DNA of 64,000 nucleotides from Clostridium sp. AN503 (GTDB taxonomy: Bacteria > Bacillota > Clostridia > Lachnospirales > Lachnospiraceae), in NCBI RefSeq assembly GCF_040719375.1, contig NZ_JBFDTP010000001.1:744001-808000 (forward strand), written 5' to 3'. The notes under the pieces were generated by a model. That model ran no database searches, was not told the origin of the DNA, and worked only from the letters and a program-made list of their open reading frames with translations. Positions 35,523 through 45,223 of this stretch are shown here, piece after piece. The stretch's first letter is position 1; the number at the start of each line of letters is the position of its first letter. The position numbers and the translations under genes are program-made.

Positions 35523-35600
35523 AGTGTCCTCTTTTCACTTGTAATATATCCTGATCTTTTTGCATTTCTTATTATCCATCATACACTAAAATGCAAGAAA

Positions 35601-35640
35601 AAAAAAGCCCCAACCCTGAAGCCGATATACCCCAGGGCCA
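35601..35640 (-). terminator. Possible terminator after the alpha/beta hydrolase
   Basis: On the minus strand, CCCTG and CAGGG pair around a 14-nt loop, and the sequence runs into a tract of at least eight T. The stem is weak. Confidence 0.35.
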
Positions 35641-35660
35641 GAACTATTCTATTATGTATT

Positions 35661-36398
35661 TTACAAAATATCCATTTTTACCTGTTCCAATAAAGCCCAG
35701 AGCGCCTCCTGCCATTCCGCTTTGCTCTCTACCACCGAAGTGTGCCCGGCTTCCATAAAGAATACCTTTGTCTGAGGCATCGCTTCCAGGATCATATTTA
35801 CATGTTCCATGGTACGGCTTTTATCCAATGATCCATGCGCAAGCACCACCGGCTTGTGAAACCGTTTCAGCCCTTCCCGAAAATCCACCTGACGGACCGA
35901 AGTAGTGATCTGAAATGCACATTCCCGTTCTACCTGATCCATATAGTCCAGAAGTTTTAGCCGAAGCAACGGAGGTACTGGTCTGGAAAACCATCCCTTT
36001 AATAAACTGTCAAAAAAGTCCCGATTTCCCCACTGTTCCAAAACACGTTTAGGCAGATCCGGATTCCCATGGTTCTTTGCACAAGGACCGGTATTGGACA
36101 ACAGCATTCCCGAAATCAATTCTGGATGCATCGATGCTGCCGCCATAGATATCACTCCTCCTGCAGACCAGCCAGCAAGCACTACCTGTCCCAACTCCGC
36201 CGTTACAATAAATTCAGCAACACGTTTACCCAGAGAAGTTACATCCCATGGCGGTTCAGAACGACAATAATCTATCACTGCAAACTGAAATACTCCGTCT
36301 GATTCCAGCTGATCATATACACAGGGCGAGACATTTCCACCAGAAAGGAACAACACTGTCGGCTTGTTTTTTTCCAATTCACCTATCACATTCAACAT
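35661..36398 (-). CDS. Alpha/beta hydrolase
   Basis: A 245-residue alpha/beta hydrolase. The nucleophile elbow is VVLAGWSAGGVISMAA (Ser78), an oxyanion-loop candidate is LFLSGGNVSPCVYDQL, and HTSVVE near the C-terminus carries the likely catalytic His. It is the last gene of a minus-strand unit with the DASS transporter. Combined with the nearby MmgE/PrpD gene it may hydrolyse an ester or lactone of the transported acid, which is inference. Confidence 0.82.
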   Translation of the reverse strand: MLNVIGELEKNKPTVLFLSGGNVSPCVYDQLESDGVFQFAVIDYCRSEPPWDVTSLGKRVAEFIVTAELGQVVLAGWSAGGVISMAAASMHPELISGMLLSNTGPCAKNHGNPDLPKRVLEQWGNRDFFDSLLKGWFSRPVPPLLRLKLLDYMDQVERECAFQITTSVRQVDFREGLKRFHKPVVLAHGSLDKSRTMEHVNMILEAMPQTKVFFMEAGHTSVVESKAEWQEALWALLEQVKMDIL

Positions 36399-36428
36399 AC
36401 ACCCACCTCTTTCTTCTCGATCTTTATT

Positions 36429-37739
36429 CTATAGCGGCATAACAATTGGCAGCCAAATCACTGAAATCACCGTCAAAAGCACGGCCAACGGCAGTCCGCA
36501 TTTGATAAAATCTTTCACTGCATAGGGTCCTGCACTCATGCAGATAGCTTCTGCCGGTGAAGCCATCGGAGTTAAAAAACTCCCAAAAGATCCGCAGACA
36601 GCTGCCATTACCGCAGCCCGAGGGTCTACCCCGATTTTTAACGCGACCAATGCTGCCAGTGGTGTAAACAGAGTCAGACATGCCGTGTTAGACATAAACT
36701 GAGTCAGGATCAGCGGAACCACAAAAAAGGTTGCGATAATAAAATAGGGATTGGTTGTGTTTCCCAGCAGTTTCACTATACCATCTGCAATAAAGTCCCC
36801 CGCTCCAGTAGACGCCAGTGCCGACGACAGCGGCAATACCCCCGCAAAAAGAAAAATGGTTGGAAGATGGATAGCCCCTAAGGCTTCGTTTACACTCAAG
36901 ATTCCGGTTATCACCAGCACGCAGCAGCTAATGAGTGCAATGACAAACAGATCCAAACCTATAATCTGATAACCAATCATTGCTGCCACAGTCAGAGCGA
37001 TCACCACAATTGCAAGGCGATTGCGGCTTCCGGACAATGTATCTGAAACTCCGCTCCCAGATAATTCCATCTCCTCTAACTGATCATTAGGCGTATCGGG
37101 TAAAAGTCTGTGCCCAAACAAACACATGTAAAGTATTATGGCAATCAGCAATGGAAGCCTCGCCAGAGTAAAGTCCCATATGGTAAACGGAACCGCTCCC
37201 CCCATATTGATCAGAATGTCATTGATTGTCAGGTTTATAGCGCCAGACCCCATAAAGGTCATCGCCGTCGCAACACTGGCTGCACAAGTCAGAGGATAAA
37301 ACAGCTTCTGCCTGCTGACCGGAAGGGATGAGAGCACCGGGAACAGGATCAGGACCGCAGCACTGGAATTGATAATAACACCTATGATAGACGCAACTAT
37401 ACAGGACCAGAAAATCATTCGATTCGGTGTGTTTCCATATCGGAGGACCAGATTTTTGATCGAATCCAGCAAAGATGTTTTTTTAATTGCCGCTCCCACC
37501 ACAAACATAGCTCCGGTAAGTACAACACTGCTGTTTGAAAAACCGCTCAGAGCCGCACTGGAAGATACAACGTTTGTAACGCTTAATGCAATTATAATAA
37601 AAATCGAGACCACCGGAATAGGTATTTTTCCGGATATAAACGCAACTGCTGCAAACAAGAGGATCAATACCGTAATAATCATGGGACTCATAACACTATT
37701 TTGTATAATCCGACTTTCTGCAAAAGCAGAAAGGATCAT
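36429..37739 (-). CDS. DASS/SLC13-type anion (dicarboxylate) transporter
   Basis: A 436-residue membrane protein with about eleven or twelve hydrophobic segments and two internal repeats. Short hairpin motifs include FMGSGAINLTIND and FMSNTACLTLFTPLAALVA (SNT motif of DASS carriers, which bind sodium and carboxylate). It probably imports a di- or tricarboxylate. The ATG at 37739 has GGAGAAAGGAG just upstream; a 21-codon extension has no ribosome site. It is divergent from a LysR gene that probably controls it. Confidence 0.88.
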   Translation of the reverse strand: MILSAFAESRIIQNSVMSPMIITVLILLFAAVAFISGKIPIPVVSIFIIIALSVTNVVSSSAALSGFSNSSVVLTGAMFVVGAAIKKTSLLDSIKNLVLRYGNTPNRMIFWSCIVASIIGVIINSSAAVLILFPVLSSLPVSRQKLFYPLTCAASVATAMTFMGSGAINLTINDILINMGGAVPFTIWDFTLARLPLLIAIILYMCLFGHRLLPDTPNDQLEEMELSGSGVSDTLSGSRNRLAIVVIALTVAAMIGYQIIGLDLFVIALISCCVLVITGILSVNEALGAIHLPTIFLFAGVLPLSSALASTGAGDFIADGIVKLLGNTTNPYFIIATFFVVPLILTQFMSNTACLTLFTPLAALVALKIGVDPRAAVMAAVCGSFGSFLTPMASPAEAICMSAGPYAVKDFIKCGLPLAVLLTVISVIWLPIVMPL

Positions 37740-37849
37740 ACTCTCCTTTCTCCAGGCTTTACAAAATGCTGATGTCCGTCTATGCGCATATACGGGATTC
37801 ATTTATAAGTACAGTATATCAACCCCCATAGCCTCAGGCAAATGCCAAA

Positions 37850-37868
37850 TTATGTCATAGGGCTATAA
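37850..37868. promoter_or_regulatory. LysR-type operator candidate
   Basis: TTAT-N11-ATAA, an inverted repeat containing the T-N11-A signature of LysR-type regulators. It lies in the 240-bp gap between the DASS transporter and lysR starts. Confidence 0.45.
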
Positions 37869-37979
37869 CAGAAAGTCATATGTTAGCGTTATGCATTTTA
37901 TTTATACCGCCCATAGCAGAATCTACACTTGGAATAAACGACAAATTGACCTATAATAAAATCATTGGAGGGAACGCCT

Positions 37980-38930
37980 ATGAATAAAGGAGATTTGCGC
38001 AATATCGTTATCATTGCCGAAGAGGGCAGTTTATCAAAAGCTGCAGGAAAATTATATATTTCTCAGCCTGCTTTAAGCCGGTGTCTGCAAAAAGCTGAAG
38101 AGGAATTGGGCGAAAAGCTTTTTTTTCGCACGCCTTCCGGCCTTACTCTCACCTTTGCAGGCACCTGCTTTCTGAACAACGCTTATAAGATCCTCAAATA
38201 TTATAATGATATGGAGATGGAATTTTGCGAGATTAATAATATGCGAAAAGGCACTCTGAACCTTGGTTCTGCGGAGAAAGTCGCTGCACTGATCCTCCCT
38301 CAGATTCTTCCCCAGTTTCGCCGCCTATACCCGAATATCAAGATCAATTTGCAAGAGTATAATTCCTATATCCTGGAAGATAAGCTTATCAATGGTTCCA
38401 TCGATATTGCCACACTGTGTCTTCCGATCAAATCAGAGAGCATATCATATGAATGTTTTTATAAAGACCCGCTCTATATCGCTCTGCCGGAAGGCCATCC
38501 TGCTGGACGATATGCCTATTTCAAAGAGGGGGTTCAGGGGCCCTATCTTGATATCTCCCATTTGATGGACAGTGCATTTATTTTGACGCAAAAACACAAA
38601 AAAACACGCCAGGCTGCTGACAAAGTATTGAATCACTTTGGAGCAGTTGAACCCTTTATGGTATCTCAAAGCATAGAAACAGTCATCGGTCTGGTAGCCA
38701 ATGGAATGGGTGTATCTCTTGTCCCTCAGATCTACACCCGAATCTACAATACCGGCGCCAAAATCCAATATTATCATATTGAAGAATCTCTTGATGCCTG
38801 CTGGAGTATGGCTGTGGCCTATTATAGAGATATGCCGTTAACAAAACCGGCAAAAGAATTTCTCCGACTCTTAAAGACCACATCAACCCTGTTTCCTGAC
38901 TACATAATGCCAAACGTATTTGAACGATAG
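37980..38930 (+). CDS. LysR-family transcriptional regulator
   Basis: A 316-residue protein. The N-terminal helix-turn-helix is EEGSLSKAAGKLYISQPALSR and the type-2 periplasmic-binding-like effector domain covers about residues 90-300. The ATG at 37980 has TTGGAGGGAACGCCT upstream. It is divergent from the transporter and convergent with the MmgE/PrpD gene, and probably senses the substrate of that pathway. Confidence 0.93.
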   Translation: MNKGDLRNIVIIAEEGSLSKAAGKLYISQPALSRCLQKAEEELGEKLFFRTPSGLTLTFAGTCFLNNAYKILKYYNDMEMEFCEINNMRKGTLNLGSAEKVAALILPQILPQFRRLYPNIKINLQEYNSYILEDKLINGSIDIATLCLPIKSESISYECFYKDPLYIALPEGHPAGRYAYFKEGVQGPYLDISHLMDSAFILTQKHKKTRQAADKVLNHFGAVEPFMVSQSIETVIGLVANGMGVSLVPQIYTRIYNTGAKIQYYHIEESLDACWSMAVAYYRDMPLTKPAKEFLRLLKTTSTLFPDYIMPNVFER

Positions 38931-38969
38931 TATAGAAACATTTTAGTACGTAAAGCGGAGGTTTTCTTG

Positions 38970-40326
38970 TCATAGACGCGGAAGGCATTTCACTGATTCC
39001 AGCTTTAGAAGTTCCTTCCGCACTGCTTCCGGCAGCCGCTCTTTTGTAGAACAAAGAATAGCATTTGCTTTTTCCCAAATCTGCTGCTCTGACAAAGGAG
39101 AAAACACGCTTCCGGATGCATCCGGAATCTCCACAGTATAAGTTTCATTTCCCTTACAAAATATAGTTACAGTACATCCCCAATGACGGGGATATCTTTT
39201 TGTAAAAATCTGGTCCTCAAAAACTGTTATCCTTTTCATTAAATCACGTATTTCTGGACAGGCAATCGCCTCCGGCAAAAAATCATCCAATATTACCCGG
39301 TGTTTTTTTATGGCACAGGCAACTGTATATGGTATGGAAAATTTGGCATCCGATGGAAGCACCGGATTGCAGCTGATTTCTCTTTCTCCGCACTGCTTAT
39401 ATCCGATCTCATATGTTCTCACCTCTACCCGTTCCACCTGTTCTGCAATAATTGCATTTTCCCTGCAAAGAAACAGCGCTCCGTCAATAGCACAGTGAGT
39501 GCTTCTGCAGCATGGATATGGCTTTTTATCCATATTTAAGATTTCATATACCTGACCCAGCTTTTCTGATACTGCTTCATAATCATAATCTTCCGACATA
39601 GCCGGATACAGCGCACCATCCGGTGAATCCAATATATGCGGAGGTCCGGTCATACCTGCGCTGGAAAGCAGCGCTGCATCCAATCCATTAAGCGCAGCTT
39701 TTCCCGGATGCAAAATTTTGTTAGTTGTTCCATCTGTTAAAAATGCCCACGTGCCAAACGACTGGGTGCCTGCCAGCCCTAATGCAGATACAATCTTCTC
39801 CTGGTTTAAGCGCAACAACTTGGAGCAGGTCTGCGGCTGCCCCAAAGGTACCCGCCGTACTGGTCACGTGCCAGCCTTTTTTCCGATGCGTAACCACCCC
39901 AAATCCTTTTCCTATCCTGGCCATAACTTCATATCCACAGATAACCGCCTCCAGCAATTCTTTCCCTGTGCAGCCACATCTCTCCGCCAGGGCCCAGGCT
40001 GCCGGTATTACTACTGTGCCAATATGAGCTTTGGATTCCGTATGTACATCATCCAGTTCCAATACATGTCCCATCATACCATTTAAAAATGCCGCCGTTC
40101 TTACAGGCACTAATTTTTTATATCCCCACAGAGAAGAATCCTTGGCACTGCCGTCACAGTCACAGAATAAATCGGCGGATGATCGGATCAAAGAATTATC
40201 CGCCGCTCCCAATGCAGCGCTGATATTATCAAGCAGGCAATATTTCGCCCCCTTGACTACCATTTCGGGCACACTGTTAAGTTCTAATTCATAAACAAAC
40301 TCCGCTAATTGATATATCTGTCTCAT
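38970..40326 (-). pseudogene. Frameshifted MmgE/PrpD-family gene
   Basis: The 5' part (40326 to about 39830) codes residues 1-165 of an MmgE/PrpD-type protein (LLDNISAALGAAD, GMMGHVLELDDVHTESKAH, TAGTFGAAA). The 3' part in another frame (about 39830 to 38970) codes the rest (CSKLLRLNQEKIVSALGLAG, AFLTDGTTNKILHPGKAALNG, KPYPCCRSTHCAIDG). Removing one base near 39830 would join them as GAAACSKLL. The family includes 2-methylcitrate dehydratase and itaconate-related decarboxylases. The ATG at 40326 has GGAAAGGA upstream. The neighbouring transporter and hydrolase suggest a carboxylic-acid pathway that may be inactive here. Confidence 0.85.
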
Positions 40327-40470
40327 AGATATTCCTTTCCAACACAAATATCCTCGTGATAGTCTTATTATAATAAGGCTTTCCTGCGTTGCATATTAAT
40401 AAAAGAGCATACAGGTTATGCAGAATTGCTATAGCCAGCCTCCCGCGTATAAACCCGGCAGAATAAAACC

Positions 40471-40499
40471 TTCCAAGCAGACCTGGTTTGTGTTAGAAT
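40471..40499 (+). promoter_or_regulatory. Promoter for the lipase-like hydrolase
   Basis: TTCCAA (40471-40476), 17-nt spacer, TAGAAT (40494-40499), 40 bp before the ATG at 40539. Confidence 0.45.
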
Positions 40500-40538
40500 G
40501 GAGATAGTAAAAACTGTGAAAATCTAAGGAGGTTTACT

Positions 40539-41342
40539 ATGGGAGAGATGATTTCATCATTTGACGGCACCATGCTCTATTTCAACAAAGAAATGCCGGT
40601 TCAGCCCAGGGCAGTTGCAGTGATCGTGCATGGGCTCTGCGAGCACCAGGGACGGTACGATTATTTCGCTGACCTGTTCCACCAGGCCGGGATCGGCACT
40701 TATCGGTTCGACCACAGAGGGCATGGCCGTTCCGAGGGGGAGCGCACGTATTTCGGGGACTTTAATGAACTTTTGGACGACACCAACGTGATCGTGGACC
40801 TGGCGATCGCAGAGAATCCGGATATCCCGGTATTCCTGATCGGCCACAGCATGGGCGGCTTCACAGTCGCACTGTACGGCGCAAAATATCCGGATAAGAA
40901 ACTGCGCGGAATTGTCAGCAGCGGAGCGCTTACATACGACAACGGCGGACTGATCACTGGCGTTCCGAAGGGCTTAGACCCGCACACCCTGCTTCCCAAC
41001 GAACTGGGCGCAGGCGTCTGCTCCGTGGCTGAAGTGGTTGACTGGTACGGAAAGGACCCGTACAATACCAAGACCTTTACCACCGGTCTCTGCTACGCGA
41101 TCTGTAACGGCCTTGAGTGGTTTTCGGAAGCGGTTAAAGATTTCCGCTATCCAATCCTTATGCTTCACGGGGAGAAGGACGGGCTGGTAAGTGTGAAGGA
41201 TACATATGATTTCTTCGCTGCCGCCGCCTCAGAAGATAAGCAGATGAAGATCTACGGTGGACTGTTCCATGAGATATTTAACGAATACTGCAAAGATGAA
41301 GTGATCGGGGATGCTCTGCGGTGGATGGAGCAGAGGATTTAG
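40539..41342 (+). CDS. Alpha/beta hydrolase, monoacylglycerol lipase type
   Basis: A 267-residue protein of the serine aminopeptidase S33/monoacylglycerol lipase group. Motifs: VHGLCEHQGRYDYFADLF, FDHRGHGRSEG, FLIGHSMGGFTVALY (nucleophile Ser104), LMLHGEKDGLVS (Asp) and YGGLFHEIFNEY (His). No signal peptide is present, so it acts in the cytoplasm, probably on lysophospholipids or monoglycerides. The ATG at 40539 has AAGGAGGTTTACT upstream. It appears to be a single-gene unit. Confidence 0.9.
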   Translation: MGEMISSFDGTMLYFNKEMPVQPRAVAVIVHGLCEHQGRYDYFADLFHQAGIGTYRFDHRGHGRSEGERTYFGDFNELLDDTNVIVDLAIAENPDIPVFLIGHSMGGFTVALYGAKYPDKKLRGIVSSGALTYDNGGLITGVPKGLDPHTLLPNELGAGVCSVAEVVDWYGKDPYNTKTFTTGLCYAICNGLEWFSEAVKDFRYPILMLHGEKDGLVSVKDTYDFFAAAASEDKQMKIYGGLFHEIFNEYCKDEVIGDALRWMEQRI

Positions 41343-41400
41343 GACTTGACGTCTCAAGATCAGGGGACGACGGTTGATTATGAGATAAATAGATTTTTTG

Positions 41401-41518
41401 GTGAAAAATAAAGAAAGATATGTTATATTAAAAACAGAAGGGGAGACCGAGCGGCTCACCCTCATACTATACTGTTACTATGAACAGCCGTCATATGTGG
41501 TGATATGGCGGCTATTTT
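41401..41518 (+). ncRNA. Candidate antitoxin RNA opposing toxin copy 1
   Basis: A promoter GTGAAA-17nt-TATATT (41401-41429) precedes a conserved stretch that ends in a hairpin (41487-41512) followed by TATTTT. The RNA of about 80 nt runs towards the toxin gene and is complementary to the toxin mRNA's 3' end. This is the arrangement of Firmicute type I systems such as TxpA/RatA. The same sequence is conserved at 55796-55912. Confidence 0.55.
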
Positions 41519-41607
41519 CCTTTACCCTTGAAAATCTCATAACAGAGACCTACAAGGGCAACAACGAATATTCCAAGTTGGATCAAGTCCTCATATGTAA
41601 TATACAT
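41512..41607 (-). CDS. Putative holin-like type I toxin, copy 1 (31 residues)
   Basis: A 31-residue peptide with the pattern MYITYEDLIQLGIFVVALVG then a short cysteine-containing segment and a basic end KGKGK. That is one membrane-spanning helix with a charged tail, matching the small holin-like toxin family (Hol_Tox type) of Firmicutes. AAAGGAGGG lies 7-8 nt upstream, and a GGAGGG/CCCTCC hairpin (41628-41646) just upstream could compete for the ribosome site. The predicted effect is membrane damage unless silenced by the opposing RNA. A near-identical module lies at 55796-56050. Confidence 0.75.
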   Translation of the reverse strand: MYITYEDLIQLGIFVVALVGLCYEIFKGKGK

Positions 41608-41809
41608 TGTGAGCCCTCCTTTCTTCTGGAGGGTCAAGAGCCCTCCTAAAAAAGAGGATTTGTGATTATTTAATGGTGCTCTCTGCTTTGCAGCTTCCCA
41701 TCTCCACAAAAATACGCCCCTCCCCTGGCGGCAGACTAAAAAAGTCCCACTCACCGCCCCGGAAAGAGCGTATCAAAATCCCGCAAATCTCTATACCTGT
41801 TCTAAATCC

Positions 41810-43573
41810 CTACACATACACCGGCCGGTCCCCCAGGATCAACGTCTCCACCGTCTTCCCTTCCGTCTCAAACACAATGATCTCATTCTTCCCGCATTTC
41901 AGCAGAGGCGCGGGGATATAGAGATACTGTACCGGGCCTTCCAACCAGTAGCGTCCCAGGTTGAAGCCGTTGATAAACGCCACGCCTTTCCCAAGCCCAC
42001 GGCAGTTTAAGAACGTATCGGCAGGCTGCCCTGCCTGAAACTCATAGCGGTAAAAGGACGGCGTATTCTTTTTCCACTCTTTGGAAAAATCCACCTTCTC
42101 CACGTTGTCGAGCGGCAGCGCGTACTGCTCCCAGCCGCTCTCAAAATGGATATCCACCATAACCCCGGTTCGGATCCCCTTTCGCTGGGTCGGAGCCTGA
42201 AGCTTGTAACCGTAGTTCACGCGCCCGATATTCTCCACCAGGAGCGCCAGTTCATTGTCCCCCTCAAAATAAAGCTCCAGATCCTCCGCATAGGCCTCCT
42301 GGTACTGGGTTCCCTCGAATTCGCCGTTGAGGTAATACTGGACCCGGTCCGATGCCTGGATCGCTTTCACCTTCATGACTCGTCCGAAGCCCTGCACATG
42401 AGTGCGGTAAAGCATATAGCCGTAGCCGCTCCCCGCTTCCTCCATGGTCATGGGCGAGGCGCTCACCTGGCACTCAGCCAGATCATCCACACAGGAGAAC
42501 AAAGATACCTTGCCGGTGAGCTTCGCCTCCCCAAGATCACAGCGCGCCCGGTCCCTCGGGTCCGAAGTCGCAAGCTCCGGAAACAGCTCCCGCACCACCT
42601 GGCGAATCCCGTAAAACTTGTCGGTAGGCGCTCCCCATTCCGTCAGGACCGCATCATAGTTGTAGGATGTGATCTGAGGAAGGTCCGTATTTCCCCTTGC
42701 GGAGCAGCCATTATAAAAGCCAAAGTTCGTCCCACCCTGGAACATATAGAGATTGATGCTGGCCCGTTTCAGGAGCGCTTTCACCTCCTGCGCCAGATCC
42801 TCTGCATCCCGGGTGATGATCTTCTCCCTCCACCGGTTAAACCATCCATCCCAGAACTCCATGCACATCAGCGGCCAGTCTCTGCCATTCCGTTTCAAAA
42901 ATGCCTCCAGCACATCCAGGTTCTCATCCGACCGGGAACCGAAGTTGGCCGTCGCCAGCACGCCGTCCTCCACCAGACTTCCCGCCGTCAGGGCCGCATC
43001 CCAGGAGCCGTCGGAGGTAAACAGCGGTACCTCCGCCCCGTGCTTCTCCATCAGGCCTTTGATCTGCCGCAGATATTCCTTGTCATTTCCAAAGGAGCCG
43101 TACTCATTCTCTACCTGCATCATGACGACCGGGCCGCCCCGGCTGATCTGCAGGTCGCGGATATGCTCAAACAGCTCCCGGTAATACGCGTCCACCTTTT
43201 CCAAAAACAGCGGCGTATTAGTGCGGACCTTCATATCCGGATAGCGGAGCAGCCATGCCGGAAGCCCGCCAAACTCCCACTCGGCACAGATGAACGGGCT
43301 TGGACGCAGGATCACGTTCAGCCCCATGTCTCCCGCCAGCCTGGCAAATGCCGCCACATCCTTATTGCCGGAAAAGTCAAACTCTCCCTCCCGCGGCTCG
43401 TGGATATTCCAGGGAATATAGGTTTCCACCGTGTTGAAGCCCATGGCCTTTAGATTGTACAGGCAGTCCTCCCAGTATTCCCGCACAAGCCGGAAATAGT
43501 GGACCGCCCCGGACAGCAGCTTCACCGGCTTTCCATCCAGATAGAATTCCTCTTTTACTTCAAATGTCCTCAT
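41810..43573 (-). CDS. Beta-galactosidase, glycoside hydrolase family 35
   Basis: A 587-residue GH35 enzyme without a signal peptide. The barrel starts with LLSGAVHYFRLV and WNIHEPREGEFDF. The acid/base Glu157 is in MMQVENEYGS and the nucleophile Glu239 in MCMEFWDGWF. C-terminal beta domains contain CRGLGKGVAFINGFNLGRYW. GH35 enzymes release terminal beta-galactose. It is the last gene of the GntR-PTS-GH88-GH35 operon, 16 bp after the GH88 gene. A cytoplasmic location fits PTS-imported, possibly phosphorylated, short oligosaccharides. Confidence 0.94.
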   Translation of the reverse strand: MRTFEVKEEFYLDGKPVKLLSGAVHYFRLVREYWEDCLYNLKAMGFNTVETYIPWNIHEPREGEFDFSGNKDVAAFARLAGDMGLNVILRPSPFICAEWEFGGLPAWLLRYPDMKVRTNTPLFLEKVDAYYRELFEHIRDLQISRGGPVVMMQVENEYGSFGNDKEYLRQIKGLMEKHGAEVPLFTSDGSWDAALTAGSLVEDGVLATANFGSRSDENLDVLEAFLKRNGRDWPLMCMEFWDGWFNRWREKIITRDAEDLAQEVKALLKRASINLYMFQGGTNFGFYNGCSARGNTDLPQITSYNYDAVLTEWGAPTDKFYGIRQVVRELFPELATSDPRDRARCDLGEAKLTGKVSLFSCVDDLAECQVSASPMTMEEAGSGYGYMLYRTHVQGFGRVMKVKAIQASDRVQYYLNGEFEGTQYQEAYAEDLELYFEGDNELALLVENIGRVNYGYKLQAPTQRKGIRTGVMVDIHFESGWEQYALPLDNVEKVDFSKEWKKNTPSFYRYEFQAGQPADTFLNCRGLGKGVAFINGFNLGRYWLEGPVQYLYIPAPLLKCGKNEIIVFETEGKTVETLILGDRPVYV

Positions 43574-43589
43574 GCTATCCTCTCTCCTG

Positions 43590-44702
43590 TTACAAAAACG
43601 GGATCCAGTCCCGGTCCAGAAGCCGCATCAGCGCTTCCATATAAAAATAATCCCCCCAAAGGTTCGGCTCATCCACGCCCTTCCCCTCCGCATAGGAATA
43701 TACGCCGTGGAGCAGCAGGCCTTCGCTGTCCGGTTCCGCTTCCGAGGAAGCAAAGCTCTTGCAGACCGTGATCATCTCCTCCGCGCGCGCTAAGTTCCCC
43801 GTCTCCAGCATCCCGCAGGCTGCAACCGCCAGCGCAGAACTGTCTCTGGGCTGGCCGGAGCCATCCGAAAAGATCAGATCCCAGTAAGGCATCCCATCCC
43901 CCGGCAGATGTTCCTCAAAATACCGCAGTACCCTGCCGTAGATCTCGTCCTCCTCCGCGGTAAAGGTCCGTCCCGTCATCCGCGCGTGGAGCGGCATCCC
44001 GTAGATCGCCCACGCCTGCCCTCTCGCCCAGCAGGAATTGTCGCTGAAGCCCTGATGGGTAGCGCCGTGATCCGGCGCCCCCGTCTCCTTGTCAAAATAA
44101 TAGGTATGATAGGTGGAGCCGTCCTCCCGGACGATGCAGTGGATCACATTGTCGTAATGCCGCTCTGCAATCTCCCGGTATCTTTCCTCCCCGGTGATCT
44201 CAGACGCCGTGTAGAGGAGCGGCAGGTTCAAAAGGGAGTCGATGATCAGGCGGTATTCCTTCTCCTCGCCCTTCTTTCCCCATGCCTGGATAAACCCGCC
44301 GTTTTCCTGAAAACGGTCCGCCAGCACATCCGCCGCGCGCACCACCAGATCCTTTAGATGCTCATCCCCGGTCAGCCTCCACGCCGCTTCCACGGAAGGG
44401 CTGTAGAGAAATCCGATATCATGGTGATCCAGCACAAAATGCGCGTCCAGCCGCTCCTCAAAGCTTTTCACGTTTTCCATTGCCAGATCATAAAAAGCCA
44501 TATCCTTTGTGTGCAGGTAAGCCATCCAGAGCATCCCCGTCCAGAAGCCGTTGGTCCAGTCGTCATTTTTCTTGATCCGGTACTTCCCGCCTGTCGCACA
44601 CGCAGACGGGAAATCCGTGCCGTAGCGTTCCATGTTCCGCTTTAAAACGCAGCAGATCCGGTCTAACTCCCCATTCATCCAATTCCTTGTTTCTGCATTC
44701 AT
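43590..44702 (-). CDS. ugl: Unsaturated glucuronyl hydrolase, glycoside hydrolase family 88
   Basis: A 370-residue alpha/alpha-barrel enzyme. DDWTNGFWTGMLW, LDHHDIGFLYSPS (Asp95) and RLIIDSLLNLPLL (Asp155) correspond to the two key aspartates of Bacillus UGL, and NSCWARGQAWAIYG matches the family. It hydrates and removes the 4,5-unsaturated uronic acid left by polysaccharide lyases on glycosaminoglycan or plant-glycan fragments. It lies between the PTS EIIB gene and GH35, in the same order of functions as streptococcal glycosaminoglycan loci. Confidence 0.92.
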   Translation of the reverse strand: MNAETRNWMNGELDRICCVLKRNMERYGTDFPSACATGGKYRIKKNDDWTNGFWTGMLWMAYLHTKDMAFYDLAMENVKSFEERLDAHFVLDHHDIGFLYSPSVEAAWRLTGDEHLKDLVVRAADVLADRFQENGGFIQAWGKKGEEKEYRLIIDSLLNLPLLYTASEITGEERYREIAERHYDNVIHCIVREDGSTYHTYYFDKETGAPDHGATHQGFSDNSCWARGQAWAIYGMPLHARMTGRTFTAEEDEIYGRVLRYFEEHLPGDGMPYWDLIFSDGSGQPRDSSALAVAACGMLETGNLARAEEMITVCKSFASSEAEPDSEGLLLHGVYSYAEGKGVDEPNLWGDYFYMEALMRLLDRDWIPFL

Positions 44703-44734
44703 AACCGTTCCCTCATGCTGGTTGATAACCTTCT

Positions 44735-45211
44735 TTAGAAAAATGTCTCGATCCCCACAGCCGGGTCATCCGGAACCATCTGCGCCGTCACCTTGATCCC
44801 GGCAGCCAGCAGCTTGTCTACCGCGGCCCGCTCCTCAGGAGTCATGCTGACCGATTTCTTGTACTGGGTCGTTCCCGGGCGGTTGGACATATTTCCGATA
44901 TTGACCGGAAGGAGCGCAACGCCGGCATCCATCATGCGCACCAGAGTCACCGGGGATTTCACGATCAGCATCACGCGCTGTCCGTCATAATTGCCGTTCT
45001 GGATATTTGCAACCGCCTTCTCAAAAGGCAGAATGGATGTATTGATGCCTGCCGGAGCCGCCATGCGCACGATGGCCTTTTCCGCGTCATTTGCTGCAAC
45101 CGCATCGTCGATCACCATGATGCGGTTTACTTTCAGGCCGGTAGACCAGCGTGTAGCCACCTGCCCATGGATCAAACGGTCGTCAATACGAATGTGTACA
45201 AATCCTTTCAT
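44735..45211 (-). CDS. PTS mannose/fructose/sorbose/GalNAc-family EIIB
   Basis: A 158-residue EIIB with VHIRIDDRLIHGQVATRW, carrying the phospho-accepting His15, and the family fold (VIDDAVAANDAEKAIVRMAAP). It receives phosphate from EIIA (46833-47264) and passes it to the sugar at the EIIC/EIID channel. The ATG at 45211 has GGAGGAACAGAG upstream. Operon order is A-C-D-B. Confidence 0.94.
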   Translation of the reverse strand: MKGFVHIRIDDRLIHGQVATRWSTGLKVNRIMVIDDAVAANDAEKAIVRMAAPAGINTSILPFEKAVANIQNGNYDGQRVMLIVKSPVTLVRMMDAGVALLPVNIGNMSNRPGTTQYKKSVSMTPEERAAVDKLLAAGIKVTAQMVPDDPAVGIETFF

Positions 45212-45223
45212 CTCTGTTCCTCC

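Noticed and set aside
42146..43453. 435-codon open frame on the plus strand
   Set aside because: It is antisense to the GH35 gene, whose catalytic motifs are clear; no ribosome site, and composition reflects codon bias of the real gene.
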